From Polymorphobacter fuscus (GTDB lineage: Bacteria > Pseudomonadota > Alphaproteobacteria > Sphingomonadales > Sphingomonadaceae), in the NCBI RefSeq assembly GCF_011927825.1, contig NZ_JAATJI010000001.1, forward strand, positions 2,294,001-2,358,000: DNA of 64,000 bases, in the 5' to 3' direction. Shown piece after piece: positions 25,158-34,612 of the stretch (its first letter is position 1; every line of letters starts with the position of its first letter). The notes under the pieces are model-generated. The model searched no databases and was not told where the DNA came from. It was given only the letters and a program-made list of their open reading frames with translations. The position numbers and the translations under genes are program-made.

Positions 25158-27599
25158 ATGCGGTGGCAGTTTCGCAACACGGTTCCGGCAGCGCTGCTGA
25201 TGGCCCTGCCGATGCCCGTCATTGCTGCCGAGGCTGCGCCGGCCGTGGCGGCCGATGACCAGGGCGCCGGCGATATCCTCGTCACCGCCCGTCGCCGCGC
25301 CGAAAATGTCCAGGATGTCCCCGTCGCCATCTCGGTCGTCGGCGGGGAAACGCTGGCCGCCAAGGGCGTCTACAACATCAACCGGCTGACCCAGCTGCAG
25401 CCGTCGCTGCAGTTCTTTTCCACCAACCCGCGCAACACCTTCATCAACATCCGCGGCCTCGGCGCGCCGTTCGGACTGACCAACGACGGCTTCGAACAAG
25501 GCGTCGGCGTCTATATCGACCAGGTCTATTACAACCGCATCGCCTCGGCGACGCTCGACTTCGTCGATGTCGAGCGCATCGAGACCCTGCGCGGCCCGCA
25601 GGGCACGCTCTATGGCAAGAACACCACCGCCGGTGCCATCAACATCACCACCCGCGCGCCGAGCTTCGATCTGGAAGGCAATGCCGAAGTCTCGCTCGGC
25701 AATTACGGCTTCAAACAGGGCAAGGCGTCGGTCTCCGGTCCGCTCGGCAAGACCGTCGCTGTCCGGTTGAGCGTCGCCACCACCGATCGCCAGGGCACGA
25801 TCTTCAATGTCGCCACCAGCCAGCATGTCAATTCGCAGGACAATATCGGCCTGCGCGGCGCCCTGCTGTGGAAGCCGAGCGAGGATTTCAAGGTCACCTT
25901 CTCGGGCGACTACAACCTGCAGAACCCGGTCTGCTGCGCGCAAATCTATGCCAGCGTCGGCACCACCCAGCGGCCGCTCAACCGCCAATATGCCGCGCTG
26001 GTCGCGCGCTTTCCGGGCTACAAGGTGCCGAGCACCGACCCGTTCGACCGGCTGACCGACCTCGATGCGCCGCTGGCGGCCCGCAACGAGATGGGCGGCG
26101 CCTCGGCGCTGGTCGAATGGAGCCTGGGGCCGGGGACGCTGACCTCGGTCACGGCGTGGCGATATTGGGACTGGGCCCCAAGCAACGACCGCGATTTCAC
26201 CGGTCTGCCGATCTATACCAAGGTCAACAACCCGACCAAGCAGGACCAATATACCCAGGAAGTCCGCTACAATTACGAAGGCGAGCGGATCAATTTCGTC
26301 GTCGGCGCCTTCGCCTTCCACCAGAAGATCCGCACCAGCGGCATCCAGGAAACCGGCACCGCGGCCAGCGCCTGGCTGTTGGCGCCCGGCAGCGCGCTTT
26401 CGAACAACCCGGCGGTGCTGAACAATGTCGTGGCGATCAACGACATCCGCCTCGACAACACCAGCGTCGCCGCTTTCGGCAAATTGAACTGGAAGGTCGG
26501 CGACCGCCTCACCGTGTCGCCCGGTGTGCGGATCAACTATGACAAGAAGGACGGCCGCTATGATTCGGTCGTCACCGGCACGGCCTCGAATGGCACCCGC
26601 CAGATCGTCAGCAACGACCCCGCCAGCGCATCCTACAACGACCCGTGGACCGCGGCGCAGCGCGGCGTCCAGGCGTCGCAGACCTTCGAGGTGCCGTACA
26701 GCGCCTGGAACCTGTCGGGGGACATCAACCTCGCCTATGCGGTCAGCGACGATGTCAACGCCTATGCGACCTATGCGCGGTCGTTCAAGACCGGCGGCGT
26801 CAACCTCAACGGCGTCCCCAGCCTGCCCGATGGCCTGCCGGCGCTCGACGTGGCGATCATCAAGCCCGAAAAGGTCGATCATTTCGAAATCGGGCTGAAG
26901 TCGCAATTCTGGGACCGCCGCGCGACGCTCAACCTCGCCGGCTTCTGGACCGAGATCAAGGACTTCCAAGCCAGCGTCATCAGCAATATCAGCGGCAGCA
27001 ACGTGCTGCGCGGCTACCTCGCCAACGCCGGCCGGGTGCGCGTGCGCGGGCTGGAGGTGGACCTGTCGATTCGCCCGTCAGACCGCGTCAGCGCCTATGC
27101 CAGCGGCGCTTTCACCGACCATGAATTCGTCCGTTTCGTCGACGCGCCCTGCCCGCCGGAGCTTGCCGGCGGTGGCACCGGTACGCCCATCGGGGCCCCC
27201 GGCGTGTCGGGCACCAACAGCCCGGCCAATTGCGACGTCTCGGGCCAATGGCTGCCCGGCATTTCGCACTGGGCGGCGTCCTGGGGCGGCGAATACAACA
27301 TCCCGGCGACGGTGCTTGGCCAGGCCGGCGCGGTCTATGCGGGATATGACGGCAATTACCGGTCGAAATTCTCGTCGAACGCCTCGCGGTCGCTCTACAC
27401 CGATATCGACGGCTATTCGGTCCACAATTTTCGGGTGGGATTCCGCACCGATGCGGTCGATGTCTTCGGCTGGGTGCGCAATGCGTTTGACCGGAATTAC
27501 TTCGAATCGCTGGCCGTCACCCCGGGCAACACCGGGCTGATCTCGGCGCAACTGGCGGACCCGCGCACCTGGGGCGGGACAATCCGCCTGCGGTTCTGA
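25158..27599 (+). CDS. TonB-dependent outer membrane receptor
   Basis: An 813-residue receptor with a signal peptide (1-23, ending VIAA). A TonB-box-like segment, GDILVTARRR, follows, then the plug domain with VPVAISVVGGETL, FINIRGLGAPFGL and VERIETLRGPQGTLYGKNTTAGAINITTRAP. The remainder is a 22-stranded barrel ending in aromatic IRLRF. It imports a substrate across the outer membrane using TonB energy. The pattern is of the sphingomonad non-siderophore type, and the neighbouring hydrolase suggests a peptide, ester or glycoside ligand, which is inference. Confidence 0.93.
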   Translation: MRWQFRNTVPAALLMALPMPVIAAEAAPAVAADDQGAGDILVTARRRAENVQDVPVAISVVGGETLAAKGVYNINRLTQLQPSLQFFSTNPRNTFINIRGLGAPFGLTNDGFEQGVGVYIDQVYYNRIASATLDFVDVERIETLRGPQGTLYGKNTTAGAINITTRAPSFDLEGNAEVSLGNYGFKQGKASVSGPLGKTVAVRLSVATTDRQGTIFNVATSQHVNSQDNIGLRGALLWKPSEDFKVTFSGDYNLQNPVCCAQIYASVGTTQRPLNRQYAALVARFPGYKVPSTDPFDRLTDLDAPLAARNEMGGASALVEWSLGPGTLTSVTAWRYWDWAPSNDRDFTGLPIYTKVNNPTKQDQYTQEVRYNYEGERINFVVGAFAFHQKIRTSGIQETGTAASAWLLAPGSALSNNPAVLNNVVAINDIRLDNTSVAAFGKLNWKVGDRLTVSPGVRINYDKKDGRYDSVVTGTASNGTRQIVSNDPASASYNDPWTAAQRGVQASQTFEVPYSAWNLSGDINLAYAVSDDVNAYATYARSFKTGGVNLNGVPSLPDGLPALDVAIIKPEKVDHFEIGLKSQFWDRRATLNLAGFWTEIKDFQASVISNISGSNVLRGYLANAGRVRVRGLEVDLSIRPSDRVSAYASGAFTDHEFVRFVDAPCPPELAGGGTGTPIGAPGVSGTNSPANCDVSGQWLPGISHWAASWGGEYNIPATVLGQAGAVYAGYDGNYRSKFSSNASRSLYTDIDGYSVHNFRVGFRTDAVDVFGWVRNAFDRNYFESLAVTPGNTGLISAQLADPRTWGGTIRLRF

Positions 27600-27606
27600 T
27601 CGAAAC

Positions 27607-27628
27607 CCTCTCCCGCAAGCGGGAGAGG
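27607..27628. terminator. Perfect hairpin between convergent genes (repeat copy)
   Basis: CCTCTCCCGC and GCGGGAGAGG form a perfect 10-bp stem with a two-base loop just after the receptor stop and ten bases before the galU end. The first 14 bases are identical to the hairpin at 19976, so this looks like a dispersed repeat used as a terminator or mRNA 3' structure. Confidence 0.6.
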
Positions 27629-27638
27629 CACCACCGCC

Positions 27639-28517
27639 TCAGATCGCCTGCGTCCGCAACCACGCCCGCACGGCCGGGCCGACATCCTCGCGCTCCAGCG
27701 CCAGCGCGATGTTCGCCGTGATGTGCCCCGCCTTGTCGCCGCAATCGAAGCGCGTGCCGGTGAAGGTCAGCGCATGGAAGGGCTGGACGCCGATCAGATC
27801 GGCCATGGCATCGGTCAGCTGGATCTCGTTGCCGGCGCCGCGCTTGCCGGCGGACAGGATGGTCATCACCTCGGGCTGCAGGATATAGCGGCCGATGACC
27901 GCCAGCCGCGACGGCGCGGTGCCGGCGGCGGGCTTTTCGACCAGCCCCAGCACTTCGGTGATCTTGCCGTCGACATGGCCCGGCGTGACGATGCCATAGC
28001 GGCTGGTGTGCGCCTCCGGCACTTCGAGCACCGAGATGATGTTGCCGCCCAGCGTCTTGTAGGCGTCGTGCATCTCGGCCAGCGCCGGCGCTGCCGGGCT
28101 CCACAGCAGTTCGTCGGGCAGCAGCACGGCAAAGGCGTCGTCGCCGACGATATGGCGCGCGCACCAGACGGCATGGCCCAGCCCGGCGGGCTCCTGCTGC
28201 CGCACATAGGCGATCTGCCCGGGCGCAAGCTGGGTTGCATCGAGCACCGCCAGCTCGGCGGTCTTGCCCTTGGCCTTCAGGCTGGCGACGAGCTCGCCGG
28301 CCACGTCGAAATACTCCTCCAGCGCGCCCTTGCCGCGCGCCGTGACGAACACCATCCGCTCGATGCCGGCGGCCAGCGCCTCATCGACGGCATATTGCAG
28401 CAGCGGGCGGTCGACGACGGGCAGCAGCTCCTTGGGCACCGCCTTGGTGGCGGGCAGGAAGCGCGTCCCCTGCCCCCCGACAGGAAACACCGCAGTCTTC
28501 ACCGGCTTGATCGTCAT
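27639..28517 (-). CDS. galU: UTP-glucose-1-phosphate uridylyltransferase
   Basis: A 292-residue nucleotidyltransferase that makes UDP-glucose from glucose 1-phosphate and UTP for exopolysaccharide and lipopolysaccharide synthesis. The N terminus has the nucleotide-binding motif PVGGQGTRFLPATKAVPKE and the middle has LGHAVWCARH, LPDELLW and LVEKP. The start at 28517 follows GAGAGGGG; a start five codons upstream is weaker. Length is standard. Confidence 0.95.
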   Translation of the reverse strand: MTIKPVKTAVFPVGGQGTRFLPATKAVPKELLPVVDRPLLQYAVDEALAAGIERMVFVTARGKGALEEYFDVAGELVASLKAKGKTAELAVLDATQLAPGQIAYVRQQEPAGLGHAVWCARHIVGDDAFAVLLPDELLWSPAAPALAEMHDAYKTLGGNIISVLEVPEAHTSRYGIVTPGHVDGKITEVLGLVEKPAAGTAPSRLAVIGRYILQPEVMTILSAGKRGAGNEIQLTDAMADLIGVQPFHALTFTGTRFDCGDKAGHITANIALALEREDVGPAVRAWLRTQAI

Positions 28518-28596
28518 TCTGGCCCCTCTCAAAAATGCTGGTCATTCAATGAAGGTTAAACCCTGAAATCGCGTTACCGGTTGCGTGGGGGCTGTC

Positions 28597-29862
28597 TCAC
28601 AACCACGGCGCCCGCGCATCCAGTGCCAGCATCGCCGCCGGCTGGTTGCGTTCGGAGACCACCGACCAGGCATCGCCCTTGACCATCACCTCGGGCACCA
28701 GCGGCCGCGAATTATAGGTGCTCGCCATCGTCGCCCCATAGGCACCCGCGGTCATGAAGGCGATGCGGTCGCCGGCGCCGACGGCCTCGATCGTCCGGTC
28801 CTCCGCAAAGGTGTCGCCGCTTTCGCAGACCGGGCCGACCACCGTCGCGACCATGGTGTCGCCGCGCGGCCGCAGCGCCCTTATGTCGTGCCAGGCGCCG
28901 TAAAGCGACGGCCGCAGCAGGTCGTTCATCCCGGCATCGGTGACGACGAAGGTCTTGGTCGTGCCCTGCTTGACCAGGATGACGCCGGCCACCATCACCC
29001 CGGCATTGCCGACGATCATGCGCCCGGGCTCGAAGATCAGCCGGCAGTCCCAGCCCCTGGTCGCCCGTGCCACCATTTCGGCATAGACCGACGGCAGCGG
29101 CGGTGCCGGCTGGTCGGCGCGATAGGGCACGCCCAGCCCGCCGCCGACATCGATCCGCGACACCCCATGGCCGGCGCCGCGCAGCCCCTGCGCCAGCTCG
29201 CCCAACCGGGTGATGCACGATTCGATGGGGGACAGGTCGGTCAACTGGCTGCCGATATGCGCCGCGAGGCCGACGGGGTTGAGGCTGGCATGCCCCGCCG
29301 CCATCACGAAGGCCGCATGGGCGCGCTCGATCGGGATGCCGAACTTGCTGTCCTGGCCGCCTGTGGAAATCTTGGCATGGGTGCCGGGGTTGACCGCCGG
29401 GTTGACGCGAATGGCGATGTCGACACGCGCGTCATGCGCCGCCGCCACCGCCGCCAGCATGCCGATCTCGGCTTCGGATTCGACGTTGAACTGCAGGATG
29501 CCCGCCTCGATTCCCGCCGCCATCTCGTGCGGTTGCTTGCCGACGCCCGAAAAGACGATGCGGTTGGCGGGCACGCCGGCGGCCAGCGCCCGCGCCATTT
29601 CCCCGCCCGACACGACATCGGCGCCGGCGCCCAGCCGTGCCAGCGTCGCCAGCACCGACAGATTGGGGTTGGCCTTCACGGCAAAGGCGACGAGCGGATC
29701 GCCATCGCCCAGCCCGGCCACGGCATCGGCAAAGACCTGGAAATGGCGTTCGATGGTGGCCGATGAATAGCAGTAGAAGGGTGTGCCGACGGCATCGGCC
29801 AGGCTGTCCAGGTTGACGCCTTCGGCGTGCATGACGCCGCCGCGGATATCGAAATGGTCCAT
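28597..29862 (-). CDS. lysA: Diaminopimelate decarboxylase
   Basis: A 421-residue PLP-dependent fold-type III decarboxylase that converts meso-diaminopimelate to L-lysine. The PLP lysine is in VAFAVKANPN, the substrate-binding IDVGGGLGVPY and FEPGRMIVGNAGV follow, and the catalytic cysteine lies in GPVCESGDTF. It is the last gene of a minus-strand group argH-lptM-lysA, with an 8-bp gap after lptM. Confidence 0.95.
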   Translation of the reverse strand: MDHFDIRGGVMHAEGVNLDSLADAVGTPFYCYSSATIERHFQVFADAVAGLGDGDPLVAFAVKANPNLSVLATLARLGAGADVVSGGEMARALAAGVPANRIVFSGVGKQPHEMAAGIEAGILQFNVESEAEIGMLAAVAAAHDARVDIAIRVNPAVNPGTHAKISTGGQDSKFGIPIERAHAAFVMAAGHASLNPVGLAAHIGSQLTDLSPIESCITRLGELAQGLRGAGHGVSRIDVGGGLGVPYRADQPAPPLPSVYAEMVARATRGWDCRLIFEPGRMIVGNAGVMVAGVILVKQGTTKTFVVTDAGMNDLLRPSLYGAWHDIRALRPRGDTMVATVVGPVCESGDTFAEDRTIEAVGAGDRIAFMTAGAYGATMASTYNSRPLVPEVMVKGDAWSVVSERNQPAAMLALDARAPWL

Positions 29863-29869
29863 GAACTCT

Positions 29870-30103
29870 CTAATTTGGCGGCAGGTTGAAACGGTCGGCG
29901 GGGCGCGCCTGCGAATTGGACACCGGATCGTCGACTCGCGCCGGCGCCGATTGCGGCGGCAGCACCAGCATCTCCTCCGCCGTCGGCGGCACGGCGACGC
30001 CGACCGGCGCCACCGGCGGGGTCCGCGGCGGCACCGGCGTCAGTGCCCCCTGCTTGCCGCACGCCGCCAGCAGCAGCAGGGCGAGGATGGCGAGGCGCTT
30101 CAC
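29870..30103 (-). CDS. lptM: LptM-like small lipoprotein
   Basis: A 77-residue lipoprotein whose signal peptide ends LLAAC with the lipidated cysteine at C15, followed by [11 protein letters not shown], the pattern of the LptM (YifL) family. In enterobacteria LptM stabilises the LptDE translocon. The rest is Pro-rich and probably disordered. Start is GTG, which overlaps the argH stop as GTGA. Placement between argH and lysA is widespread. Confidence 0.82.
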   Translation of the reverse strand: MKRLAILALLLLAACGKQGALTPVPPRTPPVAPVGVAVPPTAEEMLVLPPQSAPARVDDPVSNSQARPADRFNLPPN

Positions 30104-31512
30104 AGCATGTCCCGCGCGGCGGCAATGGCGGCGCGGACATTGTCCGGCGCCGTGCCGCCAAAGCTGGTGCGGCTGGCCACCGACGCATCGACCGACAGCA
30201 CCGACCGCACCGCCGGCGTGATGCGCGCGTCGATCGCGGCAAGTTCGGCGTCGCTCAGCCCGTCGAGCGTCACGCCGCGCGCCTCCGCCGCCTTGACGGC
30301 GCGACCGGTGATGTCGTGCGCCTGGCGGAACGGCACCTGCGCCTCGCGCACCAGCCAGTCGGCAAGGTCGGTCGCGGTCGAAAAGCCGCTGGCGGCGGCG
30401 GCGCGCATGCGGTCCGCGTTGAATGTCAGGCTTTCCATCATGCCGGTCATGGCGGTCAGGCACAGCGCCAGCGTGTCATGGGCGGCGAACACCACCGCCT
30501 TGTCGTCCTGCATGTCCTTGGAATAGGCGAGCGGCAGCCCCTTCATGATGACGGCAAGCGTCTGGAACCCGCCGAGCAGGGCGCCCGCCTTGGCGCGCAC
30601 CAGCTCGGCGGCATCGGGGTTGCGCTTTTGCGGCATGATCGACGACCCCGTCGACCAGGCATCGGGCAGCGTCACGAAACCGAAGGGCTGGCTCGCCCAG
30701 ATGATGATCTCCTCGGCCAGCCGCGACAGGTGCAGCCCGGCCATGGCGGCGGCGGACAGGTAATCGAGCGCGAAATCGCGGTCCGACACGCTGTCGAGCG
30801 AATTGCGCGTCGGCCCGGCAAAGCCCAGTGCGGCGGCGGTGGCGAAGCGGTCGATGGCAAAGCCGGTGCCGGCCAGCGCGGCGCTGCCCAGCGGCGACAG
30901 GTTCATCCGGGTTGCGGCATCGGCAAAGCGCGAGCGGTCGCGGCCCAGCATCTCGACATAGGCCATCAGGTGGTGGCCCAGCGTCACCGGCTGCGCCACC
31001 TGCAGATGGGTGAATCCCGGCATGATCGTTGCGGCGTGTTCACCGGCACGGTCGAGCAGGGCGAGGACCAGCGCCTTCAGCCCGGCATCGGCCTCGGCAC
31101 AGGCGCCGCGCACCCACAGCCGGAAATCGGTCGCCACCTGGTCGTTGCGCGATCGCGCCGTGTGCAGCCGGCCGGCGGCGGGGCCGATCAGCTGCGCCAG
31201 CCGGGTTTCGACATGCATGTGGATGTCTTCCAGCGCCGGGTCCTCGACCAGTCCGCCGGCGGCAAATTCGGTCTCGATCGTCGCAAGGCCGGCCAGTATC
31301 GCGGTCACATCGCCGGCATCCAGGATGCCGGTGGCACCCAGCATCGTCACATGGGCGCGCGACCCCGCCAAGTCTTCACGCCACAGGCGCTTGTCGACGC
31401 CGATGGATGCGTTTATCTCCCGCATTGCAGCATCGGGGCCAGTCCCGAAACGGCCACCCCAGATCCCACTGGATCGGGAGGCGGCATCAGTCACAGGGAC
31501 AGCGTCGGACAT
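30100..31512 (-). CDS. argH: Argininosuccinate lyase
   Basis: A 470-residue cytoplasmic enzyme that splits argininosuccinate into arginine and fumarate. The N-terminal [20 protein letters not shown] and the signature [18 protein letters not shown] are diagnostic. The first methionine that reads into this is at 31512; another methionine at 31527, after AGGAG, is possible and would add five residues. Either start overlaps the start of the divergent TlpA-like gene, so neither gene has its own upstream spacer. Confidence 0.95.
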   Translation of the reverse strand: MSDAVPVTDAASRSSGIWGGRFGTGPDAAMREINASIGVDKRLWREDLAGSRAHVTMLGATGILDAGDVTAILAGLATIETEFAAGGLVEDPALEDIHMHVETRLAQLIGPAAGRLHTARSRNDQVATDFRLWVRGACAEADAGLKALVLALLDRAGEHAATIMPGFTHLQVAQPVTLGHHLMAYVEMLGRDRSRFADAATRMNLSPLGSAALAGTGFAIDRFATAAALGFAGPTRNSLDSVSDRDFALDYLSAAAMAGLHLSRLAEEIIIWASQPFGFVTLPDAWSTGSSIMPQKRNPDAAELVRAKAGALLGGFQTLAVIMKGLPLAYSKDMQDDKAVVFAAHDTLALCLTAMTGMMESLTFNADRMRAAAASGFSTATDLADWLVREAQVPFRQAHDITGRAVKAAEARGVTLDGLSDAELAAIDARITPAVRSVLSVDASVASRTSFGGTAPDNVRAAIAAARDML

Positions 31513-32095
31513 GGGTGTCATGGGCATCGAAACTGCACGGCTCCTGCTGGCGCTCGGCGCGGCCGCGTCGCTCGCCGCCTGCGATGGCGGCGATAAGGGA
31601 AAGACGGCAGCGCCGCAAGCAACGAGCGCGGCGGGCAGCACGCCCGGCGCCGCGGCGGCCAGGCTCAACGTCATCGATCGGAGCCAGGCTGGCACGCCGG
31701 CGCCCGACGTGCCGTTCGAATGGCACGGCGGCGACAAGACTTCGATGGCCGATTTCCGCGGCAAGAAGGTCCTCGTCAACCTGTGGGCGACCTGGTGCGC
31801 GCCGTGCATCGCCGAAATGCCCGAGCTCGATCGGCTGGCCGGGTCGCGGCGCGGCAAGCTGGTGATCTTGCCGATCTCGCAGGACATGGAAGGCTGGCTC
31901 GCCGTCAACAAGTTCTTCACCGAAGGCAAGTTCAACGCGCTCGAACCCTATGTCGACCAGCCCGGGTCGTTCGCCGAAGCCGTCAAGGCCAAGGGCCTGC
32001 CGATCTCCATCCTTTACGACGAACAGGGCAAGGAAGTCTGGCGCGTCGCCGGCACGCCCAACTGGAACGAGCTCGCCATGCAGGGCATCGTCTGA
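31511..32095 (+). CDS. TlpA-like thioredoxin-fold lipoprotein
   Basis: A 194-residue thiol:disulfide interchange protein. A lipoprotein signal ends in LAAC at C24, then a linker rich in Ala and Ser, and a thioredoxin domain with the active site [16 protein letters not shown]. It probably reduces or isomerises disulfides in periplasmic proteins, as in cytochrome c maturation. The start is at 31511 with AGGGA upstream; ATG at 31520 is possible. It starts head-to-head with argH. Confidence 0.88.
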   Translation: MGVMGIETARLLLALGAAASLAACDGGDKGKTAAPQATSAAGSTPGAAAARLNVIDRSQAGTPAPDVPFEWHGGDKTSMADFRGKKVLVNLWATWCAPCIAEMPELDRLAGSRRGKLVILPISQDMEGWLAVNKFFTEGKFNALEPYVDQPGSFAEAVKAKGLPISILYDEQGKEVWRVAGTPNWNELAMQGIV

Positions 32096-32097
32096 GC

Positions 32098-33144
32098 GTG
32101 ACGCCGGCCGTGCCGGTGCCGCGCCTCGGCGTCGTCATCGTCAACTGGAACCGACGCGACTTTACCATCGAATGTCTCGAATCGCTGTTGCGCAGCGATT
32201 GCCCGCTGCAGGTCGTCGTCATCGACAACGCATCGCACGACGGCTCGCTGCCCGGCCTGCGGGACTGGGCTGCCGGCAGCGCCCATTTCACCCCGCCACC
32301 GGGGCCGTTGGCGGCGCTTTCGACTCCGCCGCTGCCCAAGCCGGTTCCGGCAACGGTGATGGACGCCGCCACGGCACGTGCGACCCCACCGGTGGCCGGA
32401 CAGATCAGTCTTGTCGATGGCGGCGGCAACCTCGGCTTTGCCGGCGGCAACAACCTCGGGCTGGCGCATCTGGCGTGCGACCCCGGCATCACCCATTTCT
32501 GGCTGCTCAACAACGATACCGTGGTCGCTCCCGGTGCCGCCGGCGCGCTGCTGCGGACCTTCGCTGCCGACCCCGCCATCGGCATCGCCGGCACCATCGT
32601 GCGCTTCTACAGCCGGCCCGATGTGGTCCAGGCGCTCAACGGCTACCGTTTTTCGACATTGACCGGCACCGCCCAGCCGATCGGCACCGGCCTGCACCTG
32701 CCGCCGGGGGCGCCGCTGCCCCAGGCCGCCGCCGCCATCGCCGCCGCCAGTGATTTCGTTCTCGGCGCCTCGCTCGCCATCTCGCGGCCGTTCCTCGATA
32801 CCGTCGGCCCGATGTCGGAGGATTATTTCCTCTATTTCGAGGAAATCGACTGGGCGACTCGCAACGCCGGCCGCTTCGCCACCGGTTTCGCCGCCGATGC
32901 CGATGTCTGGCACAAGGCCGGCGGCTCGATCGGCTCGGGCGAAGGCGGCGGCACGCGCGGCGCCGGGTCGGATTACCACATGCAGCGAGCGCGGCTGATC
33001 TTCTACCGCAAATACCACCCCTGGCTGGTCCCGGCGCAATATCTTCAGGGCCTTGCCATCGCCGCCCGCCGGCTGGCGCGGCGGCAACCGGCCAACGCCG
33101 GCGCCATCGTCAAGGCGCTGCGGGGGGCGCCTCTTTCGGGATGA
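32098..33144 (+). CDS. Family 2 glycosyltransferase
   Basis: A 348-residue GT-A glycosyltransferase. The start is a GTG three bases after the tlpA-like stop. The N terminus reads GVVIVNWNRRDFTIECLESLL, then VVVIDNASHDGSL, and after a roughly 55-residue Pro/Ala-rich insertion GNLGFAGGNN; the catalytic-region FLLNNDTVV and late YFLYFEEIDWATR fit rhamnosyl- or galactosyltransferase-like GT2 enzymes. It is probably in envelope polysaccharide synthesis together with the flippase that overlaps its 3' end. Confidence 0.88.
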   Translation: MTPAVPVPRLGVVIVNWNRRDFTIECLESLLRSDCPLQVVVIDNASHDGSLPGLRDWAAGSAHFTPPPGPLAALSTPPLPKPVPATVMDAATARATPPVAGQISLVDGGGNLGFAGGNNLGLAHLACDPGITHFWLLNNDTVVAPGAAGALLRTFAADPAIGIAGTIVRFYSRPDVVQALNGYRFSTLTGTAQPIGTGLHLPPGAPLPQAAAAIAAASDFVLGASLAISRPFLDTVGPMSEDYFLYFEEIDWATRNAGRFATGFAADADVWHKAGGSIGSGEGGGTRGAGSDYHMQRARLIFYRKYHPWLVPAQYLQGLAIAARRLARRQPANAGAIVKALRGAPLSG

Positions 33145-34411
33145 GCAGCCACGCCGCGGCAAAGGCGGCGATGTTGCGGAACGCAACGGACACCGCCTGC
33201 GCCACGGCGGCGCCTTCCAGCCCCCAGATCGGCACCAGCCACAGCGCCAGCACCACCAGCAGCGCCAGCCCGACGACGGTGAAGCGCAACAGCCATTTTT
33301 CATGCCCCGACATGGTCAGCAGCCCGCCGATCGGCCCGGTGGCGATCTTGGTCGCCTGGCCCGCCGCCATGATCGCGAGGGCCGGCCCGGCGACGGCAAA
33401 GGCCGGGCCGAACGCCAGCCCCAGCAACTGGGCGGGAAACAGGATGCAGACCAGCACCAGCGGCCCGATCGCCAGCCCCATCGCCAGCGTAGCCCGCCGG
33501 TGCCGCCGCCACACCAGGTCGGGCCGCCCGGCGCGCAGGTCGCCGGCCACCTTGGCGGCGATGAACGTCTCCCCCGTCGTCACCACGATGGCGATGACCA
33601 TCACCACCTGCATGGCGACGCGCAGCGCCCCCACGGCGGCGGCACTCGCCGCGCCGGCCACCAGCGCGAACAACAGCCAGTCCTGGAACATCTGGGTGCC
33701 CTGGATGGTCATGATCGGAAAACCCGAGGCGCGCAGCCGTTTGCCATCGGCGGGCGTCGCCGCATCCCAGTCGCGCGCGTCGCGCCGCACGATCACCCAG
33801 ACCATCGCCACCGATGCGATCTGGCTGCCGAAGAACAGCAACACCGCCAGCAGCGCCGACACCTGCAGGCCGGCAAACCACAGCGCCACGATGATCGCGG
33901 CAAAGACGAAACTGTTGGCGCCTTCCCAGAACTGTCCCGCCACCGGCCGCCCGGCGGCGCGCAGCCCTGCCAGCCCCAGCCGGAAGAATGCCGCCGACCC
34001 GATGCCGATGGCAGCGCCGATCATCGCCGCCTGGTCGGTTTCCAACAGGGCGGACAGCTGGCCGATCGTCGCTGCTACCAGGAAGATCGCCGTGATCACC
34101 GCCGCCGCCACCGCGACCGATGTCGTGGCAAAGCGCAGCACGCCGCGCGCCGCGCCGGTGTTTGCCTGCCGCAAATCCCCCGCCACCTCGCGCAGCATGA
34201 CCAGATCGAGCCCGTGGAGCGCGACGATGCCGAGCAATGTCGCGGTGACGACGGCGAAACTGTAATTGCCGACCACCGCCGGCCCCGCGATCCGCGCCAG
34301 CAGTGCCGTCGCCGCGAACGCCGCCAGGGCGTTGCCGGCCTTCAACCCATAGGCGAACAGCGCCGGGTTGGTGGCGACCTTGCGCACGCGGGCGATGTGG
34401 CGATTGTGCAT
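33110..34411 (-). CDS. Polysaccharide flippase (Wzx/MATE-like)
   Basis: A 433-residue integral membrane protein with about 12 to 14 helices and the pattern of the oligosaccharide flippase family (Wzx). It begins with an amphipathic KVATNPALFAYGLKAGNALAAFAATALLARIAG helix. It presumably moves lipid-linked sugar units across the inner membrane. Its 3' end overlaps the convergent glycosyltransferase by 35 bp. Sequence alone does not identify the glycan. Confidence 0.82.
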   Translation of the reverse strand: MHNRHIARVRKVATNPALFAYGLKAGNALAAFAATALLARIAGPAVVGNYSFAVVTATLLGIVALHGLDLVMLREVAGDLRQANTGAARGVLRFATTSVAVAAAVITAIFLVAATIGQLSALLETDQAAMIGAAIGIGSAAFFRLGLAGLRAAGRPVAGQFWEGANSFVFAAIIVALWFAGLQVSALLAVLLFFGSQIASVAMVWVIVRRDARDWDAATPADGKRLRASGFPIMTIQGTQMFQDWLLFALVAGAASAAAVGALRVAMQVVMVIAIVVTTGETFIAAKVAGDLRAGRPDLVWRRHRRATLAMGLAIGPLVLVCILFPAQLLGLAFGPAFAVAGPALAIMAAGQATKIATGPIGGLLTMSGHEKWLLRFTVVGLALLVVLALWLVPIWGLEGAAVAQAVSVAFRNIAAFAAAWLLIPKEAPPAAP

Positions 34412-34484
34412 TGCAGCGCGGCTTTAGCGGGGGACGGGTGCGGCGAACAGGGCTTTCCGGATGTCCCAGTCAGGAAGCAAAGAG

Positions 34485-34503
34485 GCATGGGCAAAGCCCA
34501 TGC
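34485..34503. repeat. Perfect hairpin in the rho-flippase spacer
   Basis: GCATGGGC and GCCCATGC pair as an 8-bp stem around an AAA loop in a 201-bp gap between rho and the flippase. No T-run is adjacent, so a Rho-independent terminator is not clear; a mRNA-stabilising 3' structure of rho is possible. Confidence 0.45.
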
Positions 34504-34520
34504 TGGCGTCGGACGGGTTC

Positions 34521-34539
34521 GGCGGGGGAAGGCCCCGCC
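34521..34539. repeat. Second hairpin in the rho-flippase spacer
   Basis: GGCGGGG and CCCCGCC pair around a five-base loop. It lies 18 bases from the first hairpin. Together they may form the 3' end of the rho transcript. Confidence 0.4.
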
Positions 34540-34612
34540 ACCCCGCCGGCCGGACGCGGCGCCTGTCGGCGCGCTTCCCGGCGGAGCCGGTCCAGCGCGC
34601 GCGCGGCGCTCG

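Noticed and set aside
25044..26969. A 641-codon minus-strand frame over the TonB receptor
   Set aside because: Antisense shadow of a receptor with complete plug and barrel motifs.
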